A stretch of 64,000 bases of DNA from Verrucomicrobiia bacterium (GTDB lineage: Bacteria; Verrucomicrobiota; Verrucomicrobiia; Limisphaerales; CAIMTB01): assembly GCA_019634625.1 (NCBI GenBank), contig JAHCBA010000007.1, forward strand, positions 62,001-126,000. Direction: 5' to 3'. Below are positions 43,725 to 53,091 of the stretch, one piece after another. How positions within the stretch are numbered: position 1 is the stretch's first letter; the number at the start of each line of letters is the position of its first letter. The notes under the pieces are model-generated. The model searched no databases, had not been told where the DNA came from, and saw nothing but the letters and a program-made list of their open reading frames with translations. Both the position numbers and the translations under genes were made by a program.

Positions 43725-44407
43725 TTCAGCTCCTGTTCTCTTAATTGCATCAATCGTCGCAAAACTTCGCTGGCGTCCTCTCCCCCGGCCGGCGCCGGGG
43801 ACGCGGTGGCCGAACCCGCGTTCCCCGTCCGGTCCCAACTGCGCGTGGGTCGGGATGACGCCGCCCGCCCTCCGTCATCGCCCCGGCGCCCGCTGGCAGC
43901 CATGAACCCCTCTCCCGCGGACGACGGGCGCCACTCGCCCTCGTCCTCCCGCCTCATGCCCGACGATACCCTCAAATCGACGCCGCCGCCCTCGCTTTTG
44001 AGGCGAACCTCCCCTTCGTGGATGGCCTCGATGGTGTAACCCGCGATGGTGTCCCCCACGGAAAGGACCGCCCGGTATTCGGAGCGACTGCCATCGAACA
44101 CGGCAAACCGGCCCTTCTCGTAACTGAGGGTTCCCACCAGCGCGAACGTGTCCACCCGGACCGTCCGGCGTTCCTCCCGCGGCGGGGCCGGCGGCGCGGC
44201 CGAACGCGCAGTTCTCTGGGGATTGAAGATGTTGCGCTCGGCGATCATGCCGAACTCGGCGAGGCCGGAATCCGGCGCCGCGTTGGTCTGGGCCCACCCC
44301 CCCATCGACACCAGCATCGCCGTCGCCAGCACCAGGGCACGGCACTCCAACCACCCCCGGACGAGCCATCGGGTGAAAGGCAGGGAACGTGTCGGTGTCC
44401 GTGTCAT
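43721..44407 (-). CDS. GspC/PilP-like type II secretion protein
   Basis: The 228-aa protein has one N-terminal hydrophobic segment (about 21-37), then ERNIFNPQR and a small beta domain (about 76-145: TFALVGTLSYEKGRFAVFDG, GDTIAGYTIEAIHEGEVRL) of the GspC homology-region/PilP type. The rest is low complexity with a C-terminal helix. Start and stop overlap both neighbours by 4 bp. In type II systems this protein links the inner-membrane platform to the secretin N domains, which fits its place just before the N-domain gene. Confidence 0.75.
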   Translation of the reverse strand: MTRTPTRSLPFTRWLVRGWLECRALVLATAMLVSMGGWAQTNAAPDSGLAEFGMIAERNIFNPQRTARSAAPPAPPREERRTVRVDTFALVGTLSYEKGRFAVFDGSRSEYRAVLSVGDTIAGYTIEAIHEGEVRLKSEGGGVDLRVSSGMRREDEGEWRPSSAGEGFMAASGRRGDDGGRAASSRPTRSWDRTGNAGSATASPAPAGGEDASEVLRRLMQLREQELK

Positions 44408-44937
44408 GATCCGGTTGTGGGAAGCATCAGCACGCTGATCTGGAGGCTGAGGTTCAATTGGTCGCCCCGGGGATCCCGTGCGCTCAATTCCAGGGTTTCG
44501 ATCCTCACCGGGAGCGGATCCTTCTCCAGCAAATAGAGGAAGTGCGTCAGGCGCGAGAGATTTCCGAACGCATCCGCCCGGCACTCGATCACCATCGAGT
44601 CCTCCGGACCCCGCCGCCACTGGGGCCGGATCGCGCTGATTCCCACGCCGCTCTCCCGCGACCACCGGTCGAAGGCCCCCAGCAACTGGTTCTCCGCCAC
44701 CGAAACATCCCGTGGCAGCGCCTCCCTCCGCATCGACGCCCATCGATCCCGGATCGCCCGCTCCCGGTCCAGCAGCATCTGCCCCTGGGTGACCTTCTTG
44801 CGCAGATCGGCAACGCGCGCCGAACGCGCCTTCCATGCACCCGTCAGCGGATCGAGGATCATCCGCTCCCCCAGCAGGATCCCCAAGGCAACCCCCGCCA
44901 GGATCAATAGCATGCGCTGTCGGCTGGCTCCGCTCAT
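44404..44937 (-). CDS. GspM/PilO-like inner-membrane protein
   Basis: The 177-aa protein has one N-terminal transmembrane helix (about 9-26), a short coiled coil (38-70) and a ferredoxin-like periplasmic domain (VIECRADAFGNLSRLTHFLY, then LPVRIETLELSAR). This is the build of GspM and PilO, which partner GspL. ATGA overlaps occur at both ends. Identity rests on topology and gene order. Confidence 0.75.
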   Translation of the reverse strand: MSGASRQRMLLILAGVALGILLGERMILDPLTGAWKARSARVADLRKKVTQGQMLLDRERAIRDRWASMRREALPRDVSVAENQLLGAFDRWSRESGVGISAIRPQWRRGPEDSMVIECRADAFGNLSRLTHFLYLLEKDPLPVRIETLELSARDPRGDQLNLSLQISVLMLPTTGS

Positions 44938-46370
44938 TGGCCTCCTCCGTCCGTCCACTGAAAGTTGAAGGTGAACTCCACCGGCCCCTCGCCCCGCATC
45001 TGTTCGGTCTTCAAATCGTCGATCTCCGGGGCTGCCCCCAAACGGGTCCGCGCCTGCAGTAGGGCTTCGCGATCCCGCGCCGTTCCGCTGCACACCACCG
45101 ACGTCGGACCCCGCATCTCGACGCTCCGCGCCCAAACCCGCCCGTCCTCCGGAAACGCCTCGGTCAGGCGCCGCAGCACTTTCAGGGACCGGACGGAATC
45201 GTCGTACCAGGGCCGGTAAAGGCGGATCTGCTGCTGCATGGCCTCGATCTCACCCACCTGCCTCGCCATCACCGACCACCGGGATCCCCAGTGCCAGAGG
45301 CCCACCTGCTGCACTCCGAAGCTGCCTGCGGTCAGAAGAGCCAAGGCTCCCGCCGCGCTGGCCGTCCACGCCAGTTTCCGGGAGGCATACCGCGCCGCCA
45401 ATCGCTCCCACCGGCTCACCTTCGGGGGAAGCAGTTCCACCCCGGGAAGACTCGCCGTCAACTGGCGCGCCGCCAGGCACAACGCCGTGCTCACCGGCGT
45501 TCCCGACGGCAGCACCGCCGGAAACGCATCCACCGGCAGTTCCCGGACCCATTCCACCGACAGCTTCCAGGACGCCGCCTTGAGCTGCATCTCCTCGAAT
45601 AATTCCTCCACCGCCTCATCGCCCCCGAACACCCGCACCCGGCGAAGCCCCGCCCGCACGGATGTGGGCAACTGGCCCAGGGTGATCCGCAGTTCCCGCG
45701 TCAGCACGTCGGGCCGCAGGGCGGGACCTCCGGACTCCGTCTCGTACACGCCCTCGACACGCCTCAACACCGCCATGCCGCCCCCGTAGGTCACCAGCAC
45801 CCCGAGCCCGCCGTCGTCCGGAAGGAGGGTCATGGTCCCCTCGTCCGGGCTTTCCGCCATCCGGGGCAGCGCCGCCAAACCCGACGAGAACGTCACCGGA
45901 CGCAATTGCGCCGCCGCCAGGACCTCCTCCAACCGGGCCACATGGTCCCGGGTCACGGCGACCAACGTCGCCCAGACCTCGCCTTCCGGCGTCCGGAACC
46001 GCGACTCGGCCAGCACCATCGACTCCGTTCCGAAGGGAAAGCCCCGCTCGGCCTCGAGTTCGAGAAAACTCCGCAGATCGTCCTCGCTGAGATCCGGTAG
46101 CCGCACGGAAAGAGTCAGCAGCCAGTCGGGCGGCAGGCATACCGCGCATCGCCGCTCCCGGAATCCCGCCGCGTCCAGTTGCTGCCGGATCTCGCGCCCG
46201 ACCAACTGGGGATCGTTGGTCAGCAGATCGAGCGAAAGCGGGACCCAAGCGGTCTTGAGCACCTCGATCCGCCCGTTGCTCCGACGCAGGGCCGCCGCCC
46301 GCAGCCGATGCCCTTCAAATGCCAGTCCGAGCAGGGTTCCCCCGCCGCGTTGATTCAGAATCCCCTTCAT
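44934..46370 (-). CDS. gspL: GspL/PilM-like assembly-platform protein
   Basis: The 478-aa protein has a cytoplasmic actin-like domain (LLGLAFEGHRLRAAAL..., CLPPDWLLTLSVRLPDLSED), one transmembrane helix (LAWTASAAGALALLTAGSFG) and a periplasmic part with a short coiled coil (VMARQVGEIEAMQQQIRLYR). GspL binds the GspE ATPase and GspM. Its start and stop overlap gspK and gspM by 4 bp. Confidence 0.82.
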   Translation of the reverse strand: MKGILNQRGGGTLLGLAFEGHRLRAAALRRSNGRIEVLKTAWVPLSLDLLTNDPQLVGREIRQQLDAAGFRERRCAVCLPPDWLLTLSVRLPDLSEDDLRSFLELEAERGFPFGTESMVLAESRFRTPEGEVWATLVAVTRDHVARLEEVLAAAQLRPVTFSSGLAALPRMAESPDEGTMTLLPDDGGLGVLVTYGGGMAVLRRVEGVYETESGGPALRPDVLTRELRITLGQLPTSVRAGLRRVRVFGGDEAVEELFEEMQLKAASWKLSVEWVRELPVDAFPAVLPSGTPVSTALCLAARQLTASLPGVELLPPKVSRWERLAARYASRKLAWTASAAGALALLTAGSFGVQQVGLWHWGSRWSVMARQVGEIEAMQQQIRLYRPWYDDSVRSLKVLRRLTEAFPEDGRVWARSVEMRGPTSVVCSGTARDREALLQARTRLGAAPEIDDLKTEQMRGEGPVEFTFNFQWTDGGGQ

Positions 46371-47755
46371 CGTGCGCCTCCCGTCAGCAGCAGTTCCCGC
46401 CTCGTCTCCGGCCCCAACGCCCACCCCAGGTGCGTCAGATCCCGTCGCGCCACCATCCGCACCGTGCCGCCTTCGGTGTCGAACACCCATCGCTCCCGCC
46501 GATACCCGCGCCCATAAGGGCCCACCGCCGCAATGTCCGCGCTGAACTGGTAGCTGCGCCCCGTGAGATACGGGCCGGCCCGGATCGCGTCCTCCTCGCC
46601 CAGGACCTCGGTCACCCAGGCCAACGTCGGCACATCCAGGTTGAGGGACCGCCGATGCGCGACCAGCGTGGGCGCGTTCTCCGGACCGATGCCAGGCAGA
46701 CAGGCCAGCACCGTCTCGCTGGCCGTGTTCACATTGACCTTGCCCCAATCGCCCTCCGGGCCGGCCACCCGGATGTCCTCCTCCACCTGCGCCAGTTCGT
46801 CGGCCGTCATGCCCGACCGGATATAGAACTGCAGGACGCTCCCGAAGCCTTCCGCCAGCGCGCCCAACCGCGCCAGGATCTCATTGCCGCGCTCCGTCCC
46901 GAAACGCTCCTGCAGCAGCGATCCCACCGCCGCCTCATCGATGCCGTCCGCCGAAAGGTCCAGCCGGGCCGTTCCCGTCGGGGTCATCGCCGGTTCACGG
47001 CTGGATACGGTCACGTACTCGATCAACCCTGGATCCAGCCGCCCGTCCCGGTTGTCGAAGGGCGGCGACGCCTCGCCGTCGTTTTCGTTGGCATCCAGCA
47101 CCCCGTTCCAGTTGGTGTCCTCCCCAAACAGGATCTCGAGGTCCATGCCGTGCACCAACCGAAGCTCCTCCACCGATTCGAACGGACCGTTCTTGCACCG
47201 GTAGGGCGGGTTCAACCGCAGGTACACCTCGTCCTCGGCGCCCCCCGGTGAAGGCTCCGAATCGGTGTCCCGCCAGTCCACGATCGCCGCCGCCAGCTCC
47301 GGCGTCATCCGCGGCAGCCACTGGAGGACCTCGATGCTGGCGGCATTCAGATTCAGCCGCGAAGACTCGTCCACGAGTTCGAAATAGAGCCGGTTCGCGC
47401 CATCCGACGCGTCCCCACGCCCGATCAGCCAGAACGTCGCCTCGCCCACCGGCACCGCCTCGGCCCGATAACTCCATCGATCCGGCAACCGGCCGGATAC
47501 GGTGGCAAGATGCAGGACATTGGTCACATACCGGGCTGCACCGGCGATCGCCTGTTCCGCCGCCAGCCCCGAACTCCGGTGGTCCGCAGCCCGCAGTTCC
47601 ATCCCCATCGAATGGGCAAAGTACAGCGTCAGGCTCACCAGTCCGAAGGCCACCCACAGCACAATCACCAGGACCGCGCCCCGCTCCCGGGTCCGGGGCC
47701 CCGCCCCCCGCCCCCCGCCCCCCGCCTTCCCTGGATGGCAACTCGGCCCGTTCAT
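46367..47755 (-). CDS. gspK: Type II secretion minor pseudopilin GspK
   Basis: The 462-aa protein has a prepilin-like leader ending in ERGAVLVIVLWVAFGLVSLT and a large globular domain. Helix-hairpin-helix-like segments (VNVNTASETVLACLPGIGPE and SRLNLNAASIEVLQWLPRM) are typical of GspK, which caps the pseudopilus. There is also a metal-type DTNWNGVLDANENDG loop. The N-terminal leader is Gly-rich and encoded by a G-tract. The ATG at 47755 overlaps the gspJ stop. Confidence 0.88.
   Translation of the reverse strand: MNGPSCHPGKAGGGGRGAGPRTRERGAVLVIVLWVAFGLVSLTLYFAHSMGMELRAADHRSSGLAAEQAIAGAARYVTNVLHLATVSGRLPDRWSYRAEAVPVGEATFWLIGRGDASDGANRLYFELVDESSRLNLNAASIEVLQWLPRMTPELAAAIVDWRDTDSEPSPGGAEDEVYLRLNPPYRCKNGPFESVEELRLVHGMDLEILFGEDTNWNGVLDANENDGEASPPFDNRDGRLDPGLIEYVTVSSREPAMTPTGTARLDLSADGIDEAAVGSLLQERFGTERGNEILARLGALAEGFGSVLQFYIRSGMTADELAQVEEDIRVAGPEGDWGKVNVNTASETVLACLPGIGPENAPTLVAHRRSLNLDVPTLAWVTEVLGEEDAIRAGPYLTGRSYQFSADIAAVGPYGRGYRRERWVFDTEGGTVRMVARRDLTHLGWALGPETRRELLLTGGAR
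47699..47726 (-). other. G-run tract early in gspK (possible G-quadruplex)
   Basis: On the coding strand, four runs of G separated by single C bases lie about 30 to 56 bases after the gspK start codon. The tract encodes the Gly-rich leader segment. Structure formation or slippage is possible but not shown by sequence alone. Confidence 0.5.
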
Positions 47756-48456
47756 CGCCCGCCTCCTCCTTCGGCCGCCGAAAGCGTGTTGGTCCTGCCG
47801 TCCACCGGCAGGGGCACCACCAGTTCGATCAGGGGCGGCAGTTCGCCGCGGTTCCCCGGCGCCGCCAGTTGCAGTTCGACCCGGATCGCCGCCGGCAGCG
47901 GAATCTCCTCGATCGTCGAGTCCCAATCCGTCCGCCACTGGCTGCCGTCGTAGTAGGAGAAGTCGAGCCGCTCGACCCCGCCCAGCAACCGTTGCCACTC
48001 CGGCGTGTCCTCCACCGGCGCCAGGAGATTGCGCCTCACCGACCGCACCAGGTCCTGGCCCGCCGCCTCCCGGGAACCAGGATCCACAAGGAGATAGGCC
48101 ACCCGTTGCACCTCCGACCACGGGTGTCGATCGGTCAGGGCCCCCGTCGCGGTGTGGAAGTCGGGGCTGACCTGTCCAAGTTCCAACACCCGGGACCCGG
48201 AGGTCTGCAGCGCGCCGGACAGCAATCCCCGGGGAGGCACAATCCCCGCCAGATCGCGCCGCAACAGGTTCAACGTCCGCTCCAGGGGCAACGCCTCCTC
48301 GAAGGTGCGGGTCGCCCGGTTCCGAAGCTGCAAGCCCCCGAAGAAAACCCCGTTGATCGCCACCAGCACGAAGGCCGCCACCGCCACCGCCAGCATCACC
48401 TCCAGCAGGGTGAAGCCGCTCCTCCTTGGCCACGGTTGGATCGCGGGCAGGTTCAC
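47752..48456 (-). CDS. gspJ: Type II secretion minor pseudopilin GspJ
   Basis: The 234-aa protein starts at a GTG (48456) that overlaps the gspI stop as GTGA. The prepilin cleavage site and helix are clear (RRSG/FTLLEVMLAVAVAAF), followed by a beta-rich domain (LLGGVERLDFSYYDGSQW) typical of GspJ. It forms the pilus tip with GspI and GspK. Confidence 0.87.
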   Translation of the reverse strand: MNLPAIQPWPRRSGFTLLEVMLAVAVAAFVLVAINGVFFGGLQLRNRATRTFEEALPLERTLNLLRRDLAGIVPPRGLLSGALQTSGSRVLELGQVSPDFHTATGALTDRHPWSEVQRVAYLLVDPGSREAAGQDLVRSVRRNLLAPVEDTPEWQRLLGGVERLDFSYYDGSQWRTDWDSTIEEIPLPAAIRVELQLAAPGNRGELPPLIELVVPLPVDGRTNTLSAAEGGGGR

Positions 48457-48875
48457 AGTACGTAAGGGTCCACCAGCGTGCTCAGCCGTACCGCGTACTC
48501 CTGGTCCTGAACCCGGTACGCCACCTCCACCGTCACCTGTCGCATCGCATCCTCCGACCACGGCTCGGTCCGGACCGTCCACCGATACTCGAAGACGCCG
48601 TCCAGAACGGCGCCGCTGGGCTGACCGGCCGCCTGGGCCCCCGTCACCAGCCACTCGTTCAGAATGCGCTCTCCCACCCGCGCGGCCACCGCCTTGCGAT
48701 GCCCGACCTGCCCGGCCCGTTGCGCCACCCGCAGCCCTTCCACGGCCACCGGGATCACGATGGCCATGAACAACAGCGCCGCGAGCACCTCGGCCAGGGT
48801 GAATCCCCGGACCGATCCCGCCCGCACCCGTTCACCAGATGCGGTAGGGCGATGGTGCCTCGGATCGCAGTTCAT
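48453..48875 (-). CDS. gspI: Type II secretion minor pseudopilin GspI
   Basis: The 140-aa protein has a prepilin cleavage site VRG/FTLAEVLAALLFMAI and a small domain ending in STLVDPYVL. The ATG at 48875 overlaps gspH by 44 bp; a GTG at 48827 would leave a short leader (VRAGSVRG) and no overlap, and is equally credible. The GspI assignment follows from size and order. Confidence 0.82.
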   Translation of the reverse strand: MNCDPRHHRPTASGERVRAGSVRGFTLAEVLAALLFMAIVIPVAVEGLRVAQRAGQVGHRKAVAARVGERILNEWLVTGAQAAGQPSGAVLDGVFEYRWTVRTEPWSEDAMRQVTVEVAYRVQDQEYAVRLSTLVDPYVL

Positions 48876-49488
48876 ACAGCAGTCGATTGGTGGATTGCGT
48901 CAGCCAGACGGCGCTCTCCCCGCCCTGACGCAGCACGATGTATTCCGGACTCGTCTCTCCCAGGTAGCCGTCCGGCAGGAAACTGATCCGCGGCAAGCCA
49001 AGTCGCGAACGCCCGCGATCCGCGATGCCCCAACCCGGCACCGCCCCCAGTCCGGTCAACATCGCCTCCTCGGGCCGCATCGATAACGGGTCCGCCCGCG
49101 GCGGCTCGCTGGCTTCCATCTCCAGCAGCGGATCCACCTTGAACTCGATCGCCCGGCCGTCCTCCTCGAGGAATCCCGCCGCCGCCTCCAATCCATACCG
49201 CCCCTCGATCCCGTCGATCCAGAGGATCATCGGAACCCCCTCGGAGATGGCCCGGCTCTGTGCATACCGCGTCAACGACAGCAACCGGCGCGCCTCCGAA
49301 TCCAGCACCCGCCCGCGGAAGAACTCCCGCAGCGACGGAATCGTCAGCGCAAAGGCGATGCTCAAGAGCGCCATGACCAGGATCAACTCGATCAGCGTGA
49401 ACCCAGGAAGCGCCCGCCATGACCGGGCTCCCTGCGCCCCCCGATCGGCGGGAAGGGAAGCCCACCGGGTCGGCCTGACCTCCGGCAT
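48832..49488 (-). CDS. gspH: Type II secretion pseudopilin GspH
   Basis: The 218-aa protein has the prepilin site ALPG/FTLIELILVMALLSIAF and a GspH-type domain (DSEARRLLSLTRYAQSRAIS, GVPMILWIDG). The ATG at 49488 gives a 30-residue leader before cleavage. It begins 37 bp after gspG. Confidence 0.85.
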   Translation of the reverse strand: MPEVRPTRWASLPADRGAQGARSWRALPGFTLIELILVMALLSIAFALTIPSLREFFRGRVLDSEARRLLSLTRYAQSRAISEGVPMILWIDGIEGRYGLEAAAGFLEEDGRAIEFKVDPLLEMEASEPPRADPLSMRPEEAMLTGLGAVPGWGIADRGRSRLGLPRISFLPDGYLGETSPEYIVLRQGGESAVWLTQSTNRLLYELRSEAPSPYRIW

Positions 49489-49525
49489 CCATGGCTTCCG
49501 CCGTTCGCTCCATGGCCCACAAAGC

Positions 49526-50014
49526 CTACCGGCTCGACTGGAAGTTCGTGATGTCATCGTCGGTTCCGTCCTGCCCGTCGGGCCCCACGGACCAAAGATC
49601 GTACGACGACACGTTCCGGCGTCCCGGGCTCTCGTAGAGATAGGGGCGCCCCCATGGGTCGTCGGGAATGTCGCCGCGCATGTACGGGCCCTTCCAGTCC
49701 CTGGCGTCCCGGGGTTGCTCCACCAGGTCCAGCAGACCGTCCCGCCCGCGCGGATAGTGGCCGTTGTCCACCTCGAACGCGTCGAGTGCGGTGCCGAAGG
49801 TGGCGATCTGCGACTGCGCCGCCGTGATCCGTGCCTGCTCGGTGCGGCCGGAGAACTTGGGCACGACGATGGCCGCCAGGATGCCAAGGATCACCAGCAC
49901 CAGCAGCAGCTCGATCAGGGTGAAACCGCGCTGGCCGTGACGCGACGGCAGCCCGGCGCCACCCTGGGAGCCCGGAACACTGCGACCCATTGGGATTCGG
50001 GAATGACAGTTCAT
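49526..50014 (-). CDS. gspG: Type II secretion major pseudopilin GspG
   Basis: The 162-aa major pseudopilin has a cleavage site QRG/FTLIELLLVLVILGILAA and the conserved GspG domain (ALDAFEVDNGHYP, DWKGPYMRGDIPDDPWGRPY, DLWSVGPDGQDGTDDDI). The last two carry the calcium-site type residues. The ATG overlaps the gspF stop. Confidence 0.93.
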   Translation of the reverse strand: MNCHSRIPMGRSVPGSQGGAGLPSRHGQRGFTLIELLLVLVILGILAAIVVPKFSGRTEQARITAAQSQIATFGTALDAFEVDNGHYPRGRDGLLDLVEQPRDARDWKGPYMRGDIPDDPWGRPYLYESPGRRNVSSYDLWSVGPDGQDGTDDDITNFQSSR

Positions 50015-51288
50015 TTGATGTAGTCCTGAAGCGTGAAGATCGGGATGACCATGCCGATGAAAATCGTGCCGATGAAGCCGGCGATGGCGAACAGCATCAG
50101 GGGTTCGGCCAGCGCCACCGCCATCCGCAACTGGCGATCGAGGTCACCCTCGGTGACATCCGCCAGCCGGACCAGCTCGCGATCCAGCCGCCCGCTCTCC
50201 TCCGCCACCGAGATCATCTCGAGGACCGATCCCGGGAACAGCCCGCGCGAATCGGCCAGACTCGCGCCAAGCGCCTTGCCCTCCTTCACCCGCTCGATCG
50301 ACAGCGAGACGGCATCCACGAGGATCTGGTTCCCGATCGAGCGCCGCGCCACATTCAACCCGTTGATCAGCGGAACACCCGCGCCCAGCAGCGTCCCCAG
50401 CATCCGGCAGAAGCGTGCCATGGCGAACTGGGCCACCAACCCCCCGAGCACCGGCATCCGCAGGATCGCCCCTTCCCAGTGGCGACGACCGGCGGGCGAT
50501 ACCAGCCACTGCCGGACCATCACGCCCACGACCGCAGCCCCCGCCGCCAGAAACAGGCCGTACCCGCGCATCGCCTCGCTGACCGAAACAATCGCCTGCG
50601 TCAACAGGGGCAACTGGGCGCCGAAGCCCGCGAAAATCCCCTGGAATCGCGGGATGAAAAACACCAGCAGAAAGACCAGCACGCCCAGGGCCAGGATCAG
50701 GAGAATCACCGGGTAGAGCAGCGCCGCCGCCACCTTTCCCCGCATCTCCTTCTCCCGCGCCTGGAAGTCCGCGATCTGCGCCAGCACGACGTCAAGGAAC
50801 CCGCCCGTCTCGCCGGCTTCCACCATCGCGACATACACCCGCGGAAACGTCTCCGGCGAAAGGGCCATCGCCCCCGCCAGCGGCATGCCGTCCACCACCC
50901 GGTCGTGGATCTCCTTCCATTTCGCGCACGCCGCCGGGGTGCTCCCCTCCCGATGCAGAATCACCAGGGCCCGGCTCAATGGCACCCCGGCGGCCAGCAG
51001 GCTGGAAAGCAGCCGGGTGAAGTTCTCCAGCGCCCGGGGGGTGATGCGCTGCGATCCAAACCATGCCCCGACCGATCCAGCCCCGCCCGCCGGACGGCTC
51101 CCGTCCGCCCCCGAACCCGGCTTCCCGCCTTTCGCAGCGGAACCGTCCCCACGGCTCTCCACCAGACTGACCGGGCGAAGGCGCTGGACCGCCATCCGAC
51201 GCAGGGCCTCCTGACGCCCGCCCGCCTCGACCCGACCCTGGGTGAGGCTCCCGTCGGGTTGAAGGGCGCGATACTCGAAGACAGGCAT
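50011..51288 (-). CDS. gspF: Type II secretion inner-membrane protein GspF
   Basis: The 425-aa platform protein has two T2SSF domains, each with helical bundles and membrane segments (LLLILALGVLVFLLVFFIPRF in part, AEPLMLFAIAGFIGTIFIGM). The N-terminal segment VFEYRALQPDGSLTQGRVEA is typical. A Gly/Ser-rich insert near residues 50-75 is somewhat unusual. It begins 14 bp after gspE. Confidence 0.93.
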   Translation of the reverse strand: MPVFEYRALQPDGSLTQGRVEAGGRQEALRRMAVQRLRPVSLVESRGDGSAAKGGKPGSGADGSRPAGGAGSVGAWFGSQRITPRALENFTRLLSSLLAAGVPLSRALVILHREGSTPAACAKWKEIHDRVVDGMPLAGAMALSPETFPRVYVAMVEAGETGGFLDVVLAQIADFQAREKEMRGKVAAALLYPVILLILALGVLVFLLVFFIPRFQGIFAGFGAQLPLLTQAIVSVSEAMRGYGLFLAAGAAVVGVMVRQWLVSPAGRRHWEGAILRMPVLGGLVAQFAMARFCRMLGTLLGAGVPLINGLNVARRSIGNQILVDAVSLSIERVKEGKALGASLADSRGLFPGSVLEMISVAEESGRLDRELVRLADVTEGDLDRQLRMAVALAEPLMLFAIAGFIGTIFIGMVIPIFTLQDYIK

Positions 51289-51302
51289 GCCGTCCCAATC
51301 CC

Positions 51303-53090
51303 TTACGCTGCCTCGGCCGACGGAAGGTCAGCCACATTGTCCGCCGACTCCCCGCCCAGGGCCTGATCCTTGGTCACCCGCAGCACCTCCTCCGGGGTGG
51401 TGAGACCCAGCCGGACAAGACGCCAGCCATCCTCCGCCAGCGAACGCATCCCGGCACGCCGGGCCGCCTCCCGAAGCACGTCACTCGAAACATTCTTCAG
51501 GATGAGCCGCCGGATCTCCGGGTCGGTGTCCATCCACTCGAAAATCGCCCGGCGCCCGTGATACCCCGTCTTCCGGCATTCGCGGCATCCGACCGCGCGG
51601 AAGATGCGCTCCTCCCGCGGCATCCCGAGTTGTTCGCGGACCACCATGGCCGCCGGTCGCACATCCTCCTCCTTGCACGCCGGACACAGCACGCGGACCA
51701 GGCGCTGCGCCAGCACCGCCTCGAGCGACGATGCCACCAGGTACGGCTCGACCCCCATGTCCACCAGCCGGGTCAGCGCCCCGGGGGCGTCGTTGGTGTG
51801 CAGGGTGGAGAACACCAGGTGACCGGTCAGCGAAGCCTGCACCGCAATCTGGGCCGTCTCCTGATCCCGGATCTCGCCCACCAGGATCACATCGGGATCG
51901 TGCCGCAGGATGGACCGCAGCCCCTTGGCGAAGGTCAGTCCCGCCTTCTCCGAGACCTGGATCTGGTTGACCCCCCGGAGCTGGTATTCGATCGGATCCT
52001 CGATGGTGATGATCTTCCGGACCGAGTCGTTGATCTCGTGGAGCGCCGTATAAAGGGTCGAGGTCTTGCCGCTGCCGGTCGGACCGGTCACCAGGACAAT
52101 CCCATGGGGCAGTCCCAGCACACGCCGGAAGGACGCCAGTCCCGGGGCGTCCATCCCCAGTGAGTCCATCCCCCGGAAGGTGGCGTTCTGCCGGAGCAGA
52201 CGCAGCACCACCGCTTCCCCGTGGAGCATCGGGATCACCGAGACGCGGATGTCCACTTCGCTGTCGTCGAGCCGGATCTTGATGCGCCCGTCCTGGGGCA
52301 GGCGCTTCTCGGCGATGTTGAGGTGGCTGAGAATCTTGACCCGCGAGACGATCGCCGGCTGGAACCGCTTGATCTGGGCCGGCACCGGAATCTCCTGCAG
52401 CACGCCGTCGATCCGGTACCGGATCCGCAATTCGTTCTCGAAGGGCTCGAGATGGATGTCCGAGGTGCGGAGTTCGATGGCATCCCGCAGAACCTGGTTC
52501 ACGAATCGGATGATCGAGGCGTCCTCGGCGGCGTTGTCGAGGTTGGTGTCCTCGTCCGCCTCGTCGTCCACCACCTGGAGCGGCGCCTCCTCATCGAGGG
52601 TGTCGATGGTGTCGGCCCCCACGCCGAGATGCTTCTTCATCTCCCGCTGGATGGCCTCCGAAGGAGCCAGCAACGGTTGCAGCCGAAGTCCGGTCAGGGT
52701 CTTCAGGGTGTCCAGGGGCTGGGTGGCGAACAGGCGGCTCGTCGCCACCTCGACACTCCCGTTGACCCGCCGCAGGGGAAGCAGTTCGTCCTTCAACAGG
52801 AGTCGCGCAGGGAACAACGACAGCACCTGCTTGTCGGGTTCCACCCCGTCCAGGGTCGAAAACCCAACGCCGTACTCACGGGCCACCCAGCGGAGAATCT
52901 CTTCCTCGCCCGCCCCGACCCCCTCGCCCGAGCCCCAACGATCCCGCCATTCCTCGGCATCCGCCGCGGACAACTGACGGGCCTCCACCATCTTGTGCAG
53001 GGGTTCCGGCAGCGTCGCCGGCCCGGAATGGGTTGCGGGATTCGTCACGGGGGCGTCGGGGAGGGGTTTCGGACGTTGGTCAGGCGCCAC
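51303..53090 (-). CDS. gspE: Type II secretion ATPase GspE
   Basis: The 595-aa ATPase has an N-terminal T2SSE_N-like domain (about 60-150), Walker A GPTGSGKT (336-343), ASP-box/Walker B region (LRHDPDVILVGEIRD) and a tetracysteine zinc motif (CPAC... CREC). It powers the pseudopilus. It starts at a GTG one base after the stop of the small exported-protein gene, so that gene and gspE are coupled. Confidence 0.93.
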   Translation of the reverse strand: MAPDQRPKPLPDAPVTNPATHSGPATLPEPLHKMVEARQLSAADAEEWRDRWGSGEGVGAGEEEILRWVAREYGVGFSTLDGVEPDKQVLSLFPARLLLKDELLPLRRVNGSVEVATSRLFATQPLDTLKTLTGLRLQPLLAPSEAIQREMKKHLGVGADTIDTLDEEAPLQVVDDEADEDTNLDNAAEDASIIRFVNQVLRDAIELRTSDIHLEPFENELRIRYRIDGVLQEIPVPAQIKRFQPAIVSRVKILSHLNIAEKRLPQDGRIKIRLDDSEVDIRVSVIPMLHGEAVVLRLLRQNATFRGMDSLGMDAPGLASFRRVLGLPHGIVLVTGPTGSGKTSTLYTALHEINDSVRKIITIEDPIEYQLRGVNQIQVSEKAGLTFAKGLRSILRHDPDVILVGEIRDQETAQIAVQASLTGHLVFSTLHTNDAPGALTRLVDMGVEPYLVASSLEAVLAQRLVRVLCPACKEEDVRPAAMVVREQLGMPREERIFRAVGCRECRKTGYHGRRAIFEWMDTDPEIRRLILKNVSSDVLREAARRAGMRSLAEDGWRLVRLGLTTPEEVLRVTKDQALGGESADNVADLPSAEAA

Positions 53091-53091
53091 G

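Noticed and set aside
40653-44039. Plus-strand ORF of 1128 codons opposite the secretin genes
   Set aside because: It is antisense to genes with clear secretin domains, and the product is His/Arg/Pro-rich.
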